Assembly (NCBI RefSeq): GCF_016907315.1
Contig: NZ_JAFBBS010000001.1
Location: 62,001-126,000, forward strand
Length of the DNA: 64,000 nucleotides
From: Microbacterium esteraromaticum
Lineage (GTDB): Bacteria; Actinomycetota; Actinomycetes; Actinomycetales; Microbacteriaceae
Reading direction: 5' to 3'
Part shown: positions 8,900 through 17,055 of the stretch, piece after piece
How positions within the stretch are numbered: position 1 is the first letter of the stretch
Layout of the letters: every line of letters begins with the position of its first letter
Program-made: the position numbers and the translations under genes
The notes under the pieces: model-generated
Database searches by the model: none
Told to the model about the DNA's origin: nothing
Seen by the model: only the letters and a program-made list of their open reading frames with translations

Positions 8900-9577
8900 A
8901 TGAGCAGAAAGCCCCGCGCAGTCCTGTGGGACATGGACGGAACCCTCGTCAACACCGAGCCGTATTGGATGGCGGTCGAGACGGAGCTGGTGGAGTCCTA
9001 CGGCGGCACCTGGACTCACGATGATGCTTTGGGGCTCATCGGCAGCAACCTGCTCGAGAGCGGACGGGTGCTGCAGCAGGCCGGTGTCGACCGCGAACCG
9101 GCCGAGATCGTCGACCTGCTCACCGACCGCGTCGCCGAGCGCCTGCGCACCCAGGGTGTCCCGTTCCGCCCTGGCGCGCGAGAGCTGCTCGCCGACCTGC
9201 GCGCCCAGAGCATCCCGACTGCGCTGGTGACCATGTCTCTGCGTCGGATGGCGCTCGATGTCGTGGCCCGGATCGACTTCACCGCGTTCGACCTGGTGGT
9301 CGCCGGCGACGACGTCGAACGCGGCAAGCCGTTCCCCGACCCCTACCTCACCGCCGCCGCCAGCCTCGGCATCGACATCGCCGACGCCGTCGTGATCGAG
9401 GACTCGCCGACCGGCGTCACCTCGGGCGTGGCATCCGGCGCGGTCACGCTGGGCGTGCCTCACATCGTCTCGCTCGACGGTTTCGGCGCCGACGAGCTCT
9501 GGCCCACGCTCGAAGGTCGCACCGCGGCCGACATCATCGACCTGCACACCCGTCTCGCGAAGGAGGGCGCCCGATGA
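8900..9577 (+). CDS. HAD-superfamily hydrolase (subfamily IA, beta-phosphoglucomutase-like)
   Basis: 225 residues. Motif I DMDGTLVNTEP gives nucleophile Asp11 and acid/base Asp13, TMSLRR is motif II, Lys in ERGKPFPDPY is motif III, and VIEDSPTG is motif IV. The helical cap between motifs I and II is of the C1 type. It acts on a small phosphorylated metabolite that cannot be named. The ATG at 8900 is preferred because a -10 lies 7 bases before it; ATG 8891 is the alternative. The stop overlaps the trmI start (ATGA), so the two are translationally coupled. Confidence 0.88.
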   Translation: MSRKPRAVLWDMDGTLVNTEPYWMAVETELVESYGGTWTHDDALGLIGSNLLESGRVLQQAGVDREPAEIVDLLTDRVAERLRTQGVPFRPGARELLADLRAQSIPTALVTMSLRRMALDVVARIDFTAFDLVVAGDDVERGKPFPDPYLTAAASLGIDIADAVVIEDSPTGVTSGVASGAVTLGVPHIVSLDGFGADELWPTLEGRTAADIIDLHTRLAKEGAR

Positions 9578-10584
9578 GCGCCGTACGCCCCAGCGGTCCC
9601 TTCCGCGAAGGAGACCGCGTTCAGCTCACCGGCCCGAAGGGCCGCCTGCACACCATCACACTGCGTGCCGACGGCGAGCTGCACACTCACCACGGCGTGC
9701 TCAGGCATGCCGACCTGATCGGACAGCCCGACGGGTCTGTCGCCACGAACAGCTCGGGCCACGACTATCTGGCGCTGCGCCCGCTGCTGCGCGACTTCGC
9801 GATGTCGATGCCGCGCGGCGCGGCCATCGTCTACCCCAAGGACGCGGCGCAGATCGTGATGCAGGCAGATATCTTCCCCGGCGCCGTGGTCGTCGAGGCA
9901 GGCGTCGGATCAGGGGCGCTCTCGCTCGCCCTGCTGCGCGCGATAGGCCACGACGGCAGCCTCACCTCGTTCGAGCGGCGAGAGGACTTCGCCGAGGTCG
10001 CGAAGGCCAACGTCGAGACCTTCTTCGGCGAGACGCCGCAGACCTGGGAGGTCGTCGTCGGCGATCTGGCGGAAGAGCTGGGCTCCGTGCACCAGCCGGG
10101 CACCGTCGACCGAGTGGTGCTCGACATGCTCGCCCCGTGGGAGTGCATGGACGCCGTGGCTGAGGCGCTCACGCCCGGTGGCGTCGTGATCTGCTACATC
10201 GCGACTGCGACCCAGCTGTCGCGCGTCGCCGAGTACATCCGCAACACGGGGCTGTTCACCGACCCCGACGCCTCCGAGACCATGGTGCGCGGCTGGCACG
10301 TCGAAGGCCTCGCGGTGCGTCCCGACCACCGCATGGTCGCCCACACCGGATTCCTGCTCACCGCCCGCAGGCTGGCACCAGGCGCGGTTCCCCCTGAGGT
10401 GCGCCGACGCGCATCCAAGACGAGCTACGGCGACGAGGACGTCGAGCTCTGGACTCCCGGTGCCGTCGGAGATCGGCAGATCACCGACAAGAACCTGCGC
10501 AAGCGGGTGCGCGAGGCGCAGAAGGCGGCTGGCGGCGCGCGGGTTGCCGCCGCGTCGCGCGAGGGTGAGCAGGCATCCGAATAG
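9574..10584 (+). CDS. trmI: tRNA (adenine-N1)-methyltransferase TrmI
   Basis: 336 residues. An N-terminal beta-barrel (about 1-75) precedes a Rossmann methyltransferase with the SAM loop VVEAGVGSGALS near 107-118 and the catalytic DMLAPWE motif near 183-189. TrmI makes m1A58 in the T loop of tRNAs as a tetramer. The last 70 residues are charged and extend beyond the usual core. In mycobacteria the next genes would be the Pup-proteasome set; here the stop codon TAG is part of the -10 hexamer of an FKBP-like lipoprotein gene. Confidence 0.93.
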   Translation: MSAVRPSGPFREGDRVQLTGPKGRLHTITLRADGELHTHHGVLRHADLIGQPDGSVATNSSGHDYLALRPLLRDFAMSMPRGAAIVYPKDAAQIVMQADIFPGAVVVEAGVGSGALSLALLRAIGHDGSLTSFERREDFAEVAKANVETFFGETPQTWEVVVGDLAEELGSVHQPGTVDRVVLDMLAPWECMDAVAEALTPGGVVICYIATATQLSRVAEYIRNTGLFTDPDASETMVRGWHVEGLAVRPDHRMVAHTGFLLTARRLAPGAVPPEVRRRASKTSYGDEDVELWTPGAVGDRQITDKNLRKRVREAQKAAGGARVAAASREGEQASE

Positions 10585-10587
10585 ACT
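10582..10587 (+). promoter_or_regulatory. putative -10 hexamer inside the trmI stop codon
   Basis: TAGACT includes the TAG stop of trmI and ends 7 bases before the GTG at 10595, with no ribosome site. It would make the FKBP-like gene leaderless. Confidence 0.45.
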
Positions 10588-10594
10588 GGGGCGC

Positions 10595-11503
10595 GTGCGT
10601 AAAACGACCGCTGCCCTCTCGGCTCTCGCCCTCACCGCAATCGCTCTGACCGGCTGCTCGGCCGCGACGCCGGCCTTCGACGGCTCCGCGTGCGACCGCG
10701 ACAGCTCAGCCGCGCTGGAGGCCTCGGTGAAGGTGACAGGCGAGTTCGGCTCACCAGAGGTGAGCGTGGAGACGCCCGTGCGGTCAGGAGACCTCTCCTA
10801 CGCTGACCTCATCGTCGGCGACGGCCGTGCCATCACCGACGGTCGCCAGGAGGCGATCCTCGCTCGTGTACTGGTGAACGGCACGACGGGGGAGCCGATC
10901 GACGCTCAGCTGCGGCTCTGGAGCCCGGAATCCGCAGGCGCCGAGCTGCCCGGTGTGGACAAGGCGCTGGAATGTGCGACCGCCGGAAGCCGCATCGTGG
11001 TCGCGATCCCCGGGTCCGACCTGCCGGAGGGCGTGGCCGATCAGATCGGCCTCGACGCGAAGGGAAACCTGCTCGCGGTCTACGACGTGCATTACGCCAC
11101 TCTCGACAAGGCCGACGGCTCCGACGTGTTCAACGACGCGCCTGGTCTGCCGTCGGTCGTGCGGGCCCCCGACGGACGCCCCGGCGTCATCATCCCTGAC
11201 ACCGCGGCTCCGAAGAAGGCCGTGACCGAGACGCTGCTCCGGGGCGAGCACGAGAAGGTGGGCGACGGCACCGCCCTGATCCGGTCGACCTCGGTCGGAT
11301 GGAGCGACCGCACGGTCGAGCAGACCACGTGGGACGGAACACTCACCGGCACCGACGGACTTTCGGCCGAAGTGGCTGACGCGGTCTCGAAGGCGCGAGT
11401 CGGCTCGCAGCTCATGATCGTCGTGCCGTCGGAGGCCGGCGACGCCACCGTTCACGTCGTCGACGTCCTCGGCGTCGTACCCGAGGAGCTGACGGCGCAG
11501 TGA
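10595..11503 (+). CDS. FKBP-type peptidyl-prolyl isomerase-like lipoprotein
   Basis: 302 residues. A signal peptide ends in a lipobox LTGC with Cys21 as the lipidation site, so the protein is anchored outside the membrane. Two FKBP-like repeats follow (about 55-180 and 195-300). The first keeps GVDKAL..GSRIVVAIP and a late aliphatic strand. Aromatic active-site residues are poorly conserved, so it may bind peptides rather than isomerise proline. The GTG at 10595 gives a proper signal sequence. The stop overlaps pafB (GTGA). A gene of this type often accompanies pafBC. Confidence 0.78.
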   Translation: MRKTTAALSALALTAIALTGCSAATPAFDGSACDRDSSAALEASVKVTGEFGSPEVSVETPVRSGDLSYADLIVGDGRAITDGRQEAILARVLVNGTTGEPIDAQLRLWSPESAGAELPGVDKALECATAGSRIVVAIPGSDLPEGVADQIGLDAKGNLLAVYDVHYATLDKADGSDVFNDAPGLPSVVRAPDGRPGVIIPDTAAPKKAVTETLLRGEHEKVGDGTALIRSTSVGWSDRTVEQTTWDGTLTGTDGLSAEVADAVSKARVGSQLMIVVPSEAGDATVHVVDVLGVVPEELTAQ

Positions 11504-12507
11504 CAGCCGCCCGCATACCGGCCGAGGAGCGCCTGACGAACCTCGTCGTGGCGCTGATGGCCACGGAGATCGGGCTCACGAAGCAGCAGATCATCGAGAA
11601 CGTCTCCGGCTATAGGCAGCGGGTCGAGGCTGGCGCCAAGACCGATGCGCTGGAGAAGATGTTCGAGCGCGACAAAGACGAGCTGCGCTCCCTCGGCGTG
11701 CCGATCGAGACCATCGGCGACCCCACCGACCCTCAGGATCTCCGCGAGGCGCGCTATCGCATCCCGCAGGCGGATTACGATCTGCCGGCCGACATCGACT
11801 TCACTCCCGCGGAGCTGGCCGTCCTCCGCCTCGCGGGCAGCGTCTGGAGCACCGAGTCGGTCTCGCTCGACGCACGCTCGGGTGTCCGCAAGATCCGCGC
11901 GCTGGGCATCGACGGCGATGAGCCGATCATCGGCTTCGCGCCGCGCATCGCGGCTCGCGATGCCGCGTTCCCTGCCCTTCAGGAAGGGATCGAGCGCAAT
12001 CGCGTTGTCGTCTTCGAGTACCTGAAGCCGGGGGAGACGGCGCCGACGCGTCGACGCGTGCGGCCGCTCGCCCAGGTCGAGTACGAAGCGCGCTGGCACC
12101 TGTTCGGCATCGACATCGACATCGACGCAGAACGCACCTTCCTGCTCAGCCGCATCGTCGGAGACGTCAAGGTGACTGCTCAGACGTTCGACGTGGCGCT
12201 GCGCGAGGGGGCCGCGGATCGGGCTCTCGCAGGACTCGAGCACGTGGCCGCATCGCAGAGCGCCCTGCTCGAGGTGACGCCGGGCACCGAGGCCGCGCTG
12301 CGGCTCGGGCGCCGAGCCACACCGCAGGCGCAGGGGATCGCGGTCGGCTATGTCGACCGGCACATCTTCGCCGACGAGCTCGCGTCTTACGGTCCTGAGG
12401 TGCGCGTCGTCTCACCTGCCGACCTGCGAGACGCGGTGATCGAGCGCCTCAGGGCGATCGTCGACCAGCACTCGGCCGATCGCCGGGCAGAGGGGAGCAG
12501 GTCATGA
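11500..12507 (+). CDS. pafB: WYL-domain transcriptional regulator PafB
   Basis: 335 residues. An N-terminal winged helix-turn-helix (about 10-80, ERLTNLVVALMATEIGLTKQ) is followed by a WYL domain around 165-235, here reading RWHLFGID in place of the exact W-Y-L, and a C-terminal WCX-like part. In mycobacteria PafB and PafC form a heterodimer that activates the LexA-independent DNA-damage regulon after sensing single-stranded DNA. It starts at GTG overlapping the upstream stop and overlaps pafC by four bases (ATGA), so PafB and PafC should be made together. Confidence 0.92.
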   Translation: MTAARIPAEERLTNLVVALMATEIGLTKQQIIENVSGYRQRVEAGAKTDALEKMFERDKDELRSLGVPIETIGDPTDPQDLREARYRIPQADYDLPADIDFTPAELAVLRLAGSVWSTESVSLDARSGVRKIRALGIDGDEPIIGFAPRIAARDAAFPALQEGIERNRVVVFEYLKPGETAPTRRRVRPLAQVEYEARWHLFGIDIDIDAERTFLLSRIVGDVKVTAQTFDVALREGAADRALAGLEHVAASQSALLEVTPGTEAALRLGRRATPQAQGIAVGYVDRHIFADELASYGPEVRVVSPADLRDAVIERLRAIVDQHSADRRAEGSRS

Positions 12508-13499
12508 GCACCTCTGGCGCGCCGCTGCTCGCCGCTGACCGCGTACGGCTCTACCTCACCCTCGTGCCCTACCTGCTCGAGCGCGGACAGGTCACGCTCG
12601 ACGAGGCTGCCGCCGACTTCGGCGTGACTCCCGAAGCGCTGCGCAGGATGGTCGAGAAGCTGACGGTCATAGGCCTGCCAGGCGACTCGGGTTACTGGCA
12701 GCTCCCGCAGGAGATGTTCGACATCGACTGGGACCTGCTCGACGAGCACGACATCATCGAGATCACCAACGACGTCGCGCTTCGGCGCGTTCCGCGGCTG
12801 ACCGCGCGGGAGGCTGCAGCGCTGCTCGCGGGTCTGCAGATGGTCGCTTCGGTGCCGGCGGTCGCCGAGTCGGGTCTCGTCGCCGGTCTCATGGCGAAGC
12901 TCTCGCGGGGCTCCGCAGGTGCACCTCCCGATCTGATCGTGGCCCCTGCCGCCGTCACCGAGGTGCAGCGTGTCGTGTCGCAGGCCCTGCATGACGGGGT
13001 GGCCGTGTCCTTCCGCTATCAGGCGCCGGATGCGCAGCCAACGACGCGTACTGTCGACCCCGCGCAGATCCGCATCGACAACGGTCAGTGGTATCTGCAG
13101 GGCTGGTGCCATCTGCGCACCGCCATGCGCACGTTCCACCTCGACCGGGTGAGCGACCCGCGCCTCACCGACATTCCCATCACGCACGCCGACGCCACGG
13201 TCCCGACCGAGTTCGGCGACGGCGACGGCCCCGCAGGCGAGGTGACGGTCCGGATTCCCGAGCGGCTGGCTCCGATGATCGGGGCGTTCCGCCAGGAGGA
13301 GATCGATCGCGCCGACGGGCTCGTCACCCTCCGCATCCGGATGGCCGACCCCCGCGGGATCAAGCGGATCGCCGCACGATTCGGTGGAGCGCTGGAAGTC
13401 CTTGACCCCACTCTGGCCCGTACGACCACCCGTGATTGGGCGGCTGCAGGACTCGACCTGTACACGACACCTGGGTCGCATCCCGTCCGGGTAGACTGA
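12504..13499 (+). CDS. pafC: WYL-domain transcriptional regulator PafC
   Basis: 331 residues, a homologue of PafB: an N-terminal helix-turn-helix (about 10-60), a WYL domain with an intact NGQWYLQGWC segment near 195, and a WCX C-terminal domain. It is the partner of PafB in the heterodimeric DNA-damage activator. The ATG at 12504 overlaps the pafB stop. The stop codon TGA shares its T with a TAGACT hexamer that looks like the tatA promoter, so tatA can also be read independently. Confidence 0.92.
   Translation: MSTSGAPLLAADRVRLYLTLVPYLLERGQVTLDEAAADFGVTPEALRRMVEKLTVIGLPGDSGYWQLPQEMFDIDWDLLDEHDIIEITNDVALRRVPRLTAREAAALLAGLQMVASVPAVAESGLVAGLMAKLSRGSAGAPPDLIVAPAAVTEVQRVVSQALHDGVAVSFRYQAPDAQPTTRTVDPAQIRIDNGQWYLQGWCHLRTAMRTFHLDRVSDPRLTDIPITHADATVPTEFGDGDGPAGEVTVRIPERLAPMIGAFRQEEIDRADGLVTLRIRMADPRGIKRIAARFGGALEVLDPTLARTTTRDWAAAGLDLYTTPGSHPVRVD
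13492..13497 (+). promoter_or_regulatory. putative -10 hexamer for tatAC
   Basis: TAGACT at the end of pafC, 28 bases before the tatA ATG. The leader carries AGGAG at 13515-13519, six bases from the start. Confidence 0.4.
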
Positions 13500-13525
13500 T
13501 CGCACCCTCGATTTAGGAGCTCCAC

Positions 13526-13759
13526 ATGTTTGCTGGCCTCAACGGATGGCACCTGGTTATCCTCCTCGTCGTCATCCTTCTTCTCTTCGGTGCGGCGAAG
13601 CTGCCGGCGCTGGCCAAGAGCATGGGTCAGTCGGCCCGCGTCTTCAAGGGCGAGATGAAGGCCATGCGCGAAGAAGACGCCGCTGACCCGACGAAGAAGA
13701 AGGACACCGCGACCGACGTCGACCCCGAATCGCCCGCCGGTCCTGATCGCACTGTCTGA
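13526..13759 (+). CDS. tatA: Sec-independent translocase subunit TatA
   Basis: 77 residues. A single N-terminal membrane helix (about 6-22), the FGAAKLPALAKSMGQ hinge and an amphipathic helix, then a charged tail: the standard TatA/E layout. It forms the pore ring that exports folded proteins with twin-Arg signals, working with TatC encoded 5 bases downstream. No tatB lies next to it; actinomycetes keep tatB elsewhere. AGGAG supports the ATG start. Confidence 0.95.
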   Translation: MFAGLNGWHLVILLVVILLLFGAAKLPALAKSMGQSARVFKGEMKAMREEDAADPTKKKDTATDVDPESPAGPDRTV

Positions 13760-13764
13760 TCAGC

Positions 13765-14583
13765 GTGGCTGCGGTAGATTCTCACGCCGCGAAGGACAGC
13801 CAGCCGCGCGGTGAACGGCGGATGTCGCTGGGCGCTCATCTTCTCGAGTTCCGCAAGCGATTGATGCTGTCGGCGGCCGGCCTGCTGGTCGGCATGATCG
13901 TCGCGTTCATCGTGACCGACCCGATCATCGCGTTTATCTCAGAGCCGATCAACCGGGTGGCAGAAGAGAGCGATCAGCTTGTGGCGCTCACCTTCAGCTC
14001 GGTGACGGCGCCGTTCGATCTGCGGATGCGCATGGCGTTCTCGCTGGGGCTGTTCCTGTCGGCGCCGATCTGGATGTGGCAGATCTGGGCGTTCATCATG
14101 CCCGGGCTGACCCGCAAGGAGATCAAGTACACGCTCGGGTTCCTCGGGGCGGCGCTGCCGCTGTTCTTCGCCGGATGCTATGTGGGCACGCTCATCGTGC
14201 CTCACATCATCGAGTTGATGGCGACGTTCACCCCCGACGGGGCTCAGAACCTGTACACGGCCAAGGAGTACTACGACTTCGTCTTCAAGATGATGCTGGT
14301 GATCGGCGTGGCCTTCGTCCTGCCCGTCTTCCTGGTGGCGCTGAACTTCGCCGGCATCCTGTCGGGCCAGGCGATCCTCAAGGGGTGGCGGGTCGCTGTG
14401 CTGATCGCGACGACGTTCGCCGCGCTCGCGACGCCCGCAGCCGACGTGGTCAGCATGCTGATGCTGGCCGGCATGCTCATCGTGCTGTACTTCGCCGCTG
14501 CCGGCCTCACGCTGCTGCTCGACAAGCGCCGGCGCAAGAAGCGCGTCGCCGCCGGTCTCGAACCCGACCTGCCGACGGCATGA
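13765..14583 (+). CDS. tatC: Sec-independent translocase subunit TatC
   Basis: 272 residues with six membrane helices. The cytoplasmic N-terminal MSLGAHLLEFRKRL and the first-loop region match TatC, the receptor for twin-Arg signal peptides. GTG at 13765 is taken as the start, 5 bases after tatA; an internal ATG at 13822, directly before the conserved SLGAHL, is a possible alternative. The C-terminus is basic. The stop overlaps the helY ATG by four bases. Confidence 0.94.
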   Translation: MAAVDSHAAKDSQPRGERRMSLGAHLLEFRKRLMLSAAGLLVGMIVAFIVTDPIIAFISEPINRVAEESDQLVALTFSSVTAPFDLRMRMAFSLGLFLSAPIWMWQIWAFIMPGLTRKEIKYTLGFLGAALPLFFAGCYVGTLIVPHIIELMATFTPDGAQNLYTAKEYYDFVFKMMLVIGVAFVLPVFLVALNFAGILSGQAILKGWRVAVLIATTFAALATPAADVVSMLMLAGMLIVLYFAAAGLTLLLDKRRRKKRVAAGLEPDLPTA

Positions 14584-17051
14584 GCTCGCCCGCTGACCGC
14601 TACGCCGCAGCGCGCGCGGCAGCGGAGCATCCTCACACGCAGGCCTTCGCGGACCGGCAGCGCTTCGCGCTCGATCCGTTCCAGGTCGACGCGTGCTACG
14701 CACTGGAGCGGGGCCGCAGCGTGCTCGTGGCCGCCCCCACCGGTGCAGGCAAGACCATCGTCGGAGAGTTCGCGATCCATCTCGCGATGCAGACGCCGAA
14801 CGACAAGGCCTTCTATACGACCCCGATGAAGGCGCTGTCGAATCAGAAGTTCCGCGAACTCGTCGACGTGTACGGCGCCGACGACGTCGGCCTGCTCACC
14901 GGTGACACGAACATCAACGGCAACGCGCGGATCGTGGTGATGACCACCGAGGTTCTGCGCAACATGCTGTACGCCGACTCGGATGCGCTGCGCGGACTGC
15001 GCTACGTCGTTATGGACGAGGTGCACTACCTTGCCGATCGCTTCCGCGGCCCCGTGTGGGAAGAGGTCATCCTGCATCTGCCCGAACATGTGCGGCTCGT
15101 CTCACTCAGCGCGACGGTGTCGAACGCGGAAGAGTTCGGCGACTGGCTCGACACCGTGCGTGGCGATACCGACGTCATCGTGTCGGAGATCCGGCCCGTG
15201 CCTCTCGAGCAGCACGTTCTGGTTCGCGATGACCTGCTGCCGCTCTTCGACGAGCGCGCAGGCATCGCCACTGCGCAGGTGAATCAGGAGCTGCTGCGCA
15301 TCCGATCGTTCACCGGGTCGAGGCACGAGAGCAACCGCCGTGCGCAGGAGTACCGCAGCAATCGGCACGCGGGTCGCGAGGCACATCGCCCGCCGCGCGG
15401 CGGTAAGCGCCCGGTGCGGGCGTCGAACATGCGCCGTATCGAGCGCATGGATCGCCCCGAGGTGGTGCGACTGCTCGAGCGGGCGAATCTGCTGCCCGCC
15501 ATCTTCTTCATCTTCAGTCGCGTCGGCTGCGATGCGGCTGTGCAGCAGGTGCGTCGCGCCGGCGTCCGCCTGACCTCGCAGGAGGAACGCGAGCAGATCC
15601 GGGAGATCGTCACCGATCGCACCCGTGCCCTGCAGGACGAAGATCTCGATGTGCTCGGGTTCTGGCAGTGGAGGGACGATCTCGAACGAGGCGTCGCCGC
15701 CCACCACGCCGGGATGCTTCCCGCATTCAAAGAGGTGGTCGAGGAACTCTTCCAGCGCAAGCTCGTGAAGGCCGTGTTCGCGACCGAGACGCTGGCACTC
15801 GGCATCAACATGCCTGCGCGAACGGTCGTGCTCGAGAAGATGGAGAAGTTCAACGGTGAGGCGCGGGTCGCGATCACCTCGGGGGAGTACACCCAGCTCA
15901 CCGGCCGCGCCGGCCGCCGCGGCATCGACATCGAAGGTCACGCGGTCGTGCAGTGGACAGAGGGGATGGACCCCCAGGCCGTCGCGGCCCTGGCATCCCG
16001 TCGCACCTACCCGCTCAACTCGAGCTTCCGCCCGACCTACAACATGGCGGTCAACCTGATCGACAGGTTCGGTCGCGCGCGAGCACGCCAGATCCTGGAG
16101 TCGTCCTTCGCCCAGTTCCAGGCAGACCGATCTGTCGTCGGGCTCGCCCGCAAGGTGCGAGAGGCGGAGGAGTCGCTGGCAGGCTACCGCGACGCGATGA
16201 GCTGCGAACACGGCGACTTTCTCGAGTACGCCGCGATGCGGCGCGAGCTCAGCGATCTCGAGAAGAAGGACCGCCGGGATGCCGGTGGTCGCGCGGCTCG
16301 GGACAAGCGGATGAAGAAGATCCAGACGCTGCGCAATCGAATGCGGCGGCACGCCTGCCACAGCTGCCCTGACCGCGAAGCCCACGCGCGCTGGGCCGAG
16401 CGCTACTTCTCGCTCAAGCGCGACACCGACCGCATCCGACGCCAGATCGAGACCCGCACCGGCACCGTCGCCCGGATCTTCGACCGGGTCATCGATGTGC
16501 TGCAGGTCGTCGGCTACCTCGAAGGCGAAGGCGACACGCTTTCGCTGACGAGCGCAGGGGGCACGATGCGCCGCATCTACGGTGAACGCGACCTGCTGGT
16601 CGCCGAGTCACTGCGGCAGGGACTCTGGCGCAACCTGGATGCGCCGTCGCTCGCCGCCATGGCCAGCTGCCTGGTGTACGAGCCGCGGCGCGATGAGCAG
16701 AACATGGGCGAACGCGGACTGCCTCGCGGTGCGTTCCGCATCGCCTACGACGCCACGACACGGCTCTGGGCCGAGCTGGATGACCTCGAGCACGACTACT
16801 CGCTGCCGCGCACCGAGCCCCTCGCACCTGGTCTCGCCGCCGCGATGCACGCATGGGCGCGCGGCGGGTCACTCGACCGGGTGCTCATCGACGCAGACAT
16901 GGCCGCCGGTGACTTCGTGCGCTGGGCGAAGCAGACGATCGACCTGCTGGACCAGCTCTCGATCGTCGCGGAGGATGCCGAGCTGGGCCGAACCGCTCGT
17001 CGCGCGCTCGAGGGTGTGCGGCGCGGCATCGTCGTCTACACCGCGGTGTGA
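14580..17051 (+). CDS. helY: DEAD/DEAH-box helicase HelY (Ski2-like)
   Basis: 823 residues. Walker A PTGAGKT at 53-59, DEVH at 146-149, SATVSN (motif III), FATETLALGINMPA (motif V region) and QLTGRAGRRG at 439-448 define a Ski2/Mtr4-like RNA helicase. A basic insertion near 245-280 and a C-terminal helical domain follow. Actinobacterial HelY lies next to tatAC as here; its RNA targets are not established. The frame is open far upstream, but the ATG at 14580 overlaps the tatC stop (ATGA) and fits the family N-terminus. Confidence 0.93.
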   Translation: MSSPADRYAAARAAAEHPHTQAFADRQRFALDPFQVDACYALERGRSVLVAAPTGAGKTIVGEFAIHLAMQTPNDKAFYTTPMKALSNQKFRELVDVYGADDVGLLTGDTNINGNARIVVMTTEVLRNMLYADSDALRGLRYVVMDEVHYLADRFRGPVWEEVILHLPEHVRLVSLSATVSNAEEFGDWLDTVRGDTDVIVSEIRPVPLEQHVLVRDDLLPLFDERAGIATAQVNQELLRIRSFTGSRHESNRRAQEYRSNRHAGREAHRPPRGGKRPVRASNMRRIERMDRPEVVRLLERANLLPAIFFIFSRVGCDAAVQQVRRAGVRLTSQEEREQIREIVTDRTRALQDEDLDVLGFWQWRDDLERGVAAHHAGMLPAFKEVVEELFQRKLVKAVFATETLALGINMPARTVVLEKMEKFNGEARVAITSGEYTQLTGRAGRRGIDIEGHAVVQWTEGMDPQAVAALASRRTYPLNSSFRPTYNMAVNLIDRFGRARARQILESSFAQFQADRSVVGLARKVREAEESLAGYRDAMSCEHGDFLEYAAMRRELSDLEKKDRRDAGGRAARDKRMKKIQTLRNRMRRHACHSCPDREAHARWAERYFSLKRDTDRIRRQIETRTGTVARIFDRVIDVLQVVGYLEGEGDTLSLTSAGGTMRRIYGERDLLVAESLRQGLWRNLDAPSLAAMASCLVYEPRRDEQNMGERGLPRGAFRIAYDATTRLWAELDDLEHDYSLPRTEPLAPGLAAAMHAWARGGSLDRVLIDADMAAGDFVRWAKQTIDLLDQLSIVAEDAELGRTARRALEGVRRGIVVYTAV

Positions 17052-17055
17052 CCCG

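Noticed and set aside
16582..17055. N-terminal extension of Lnt into helY
   Set aside because: Overlaps a conserved helY region in another frame; Lnt homology and the membrane topology begin at 17056.
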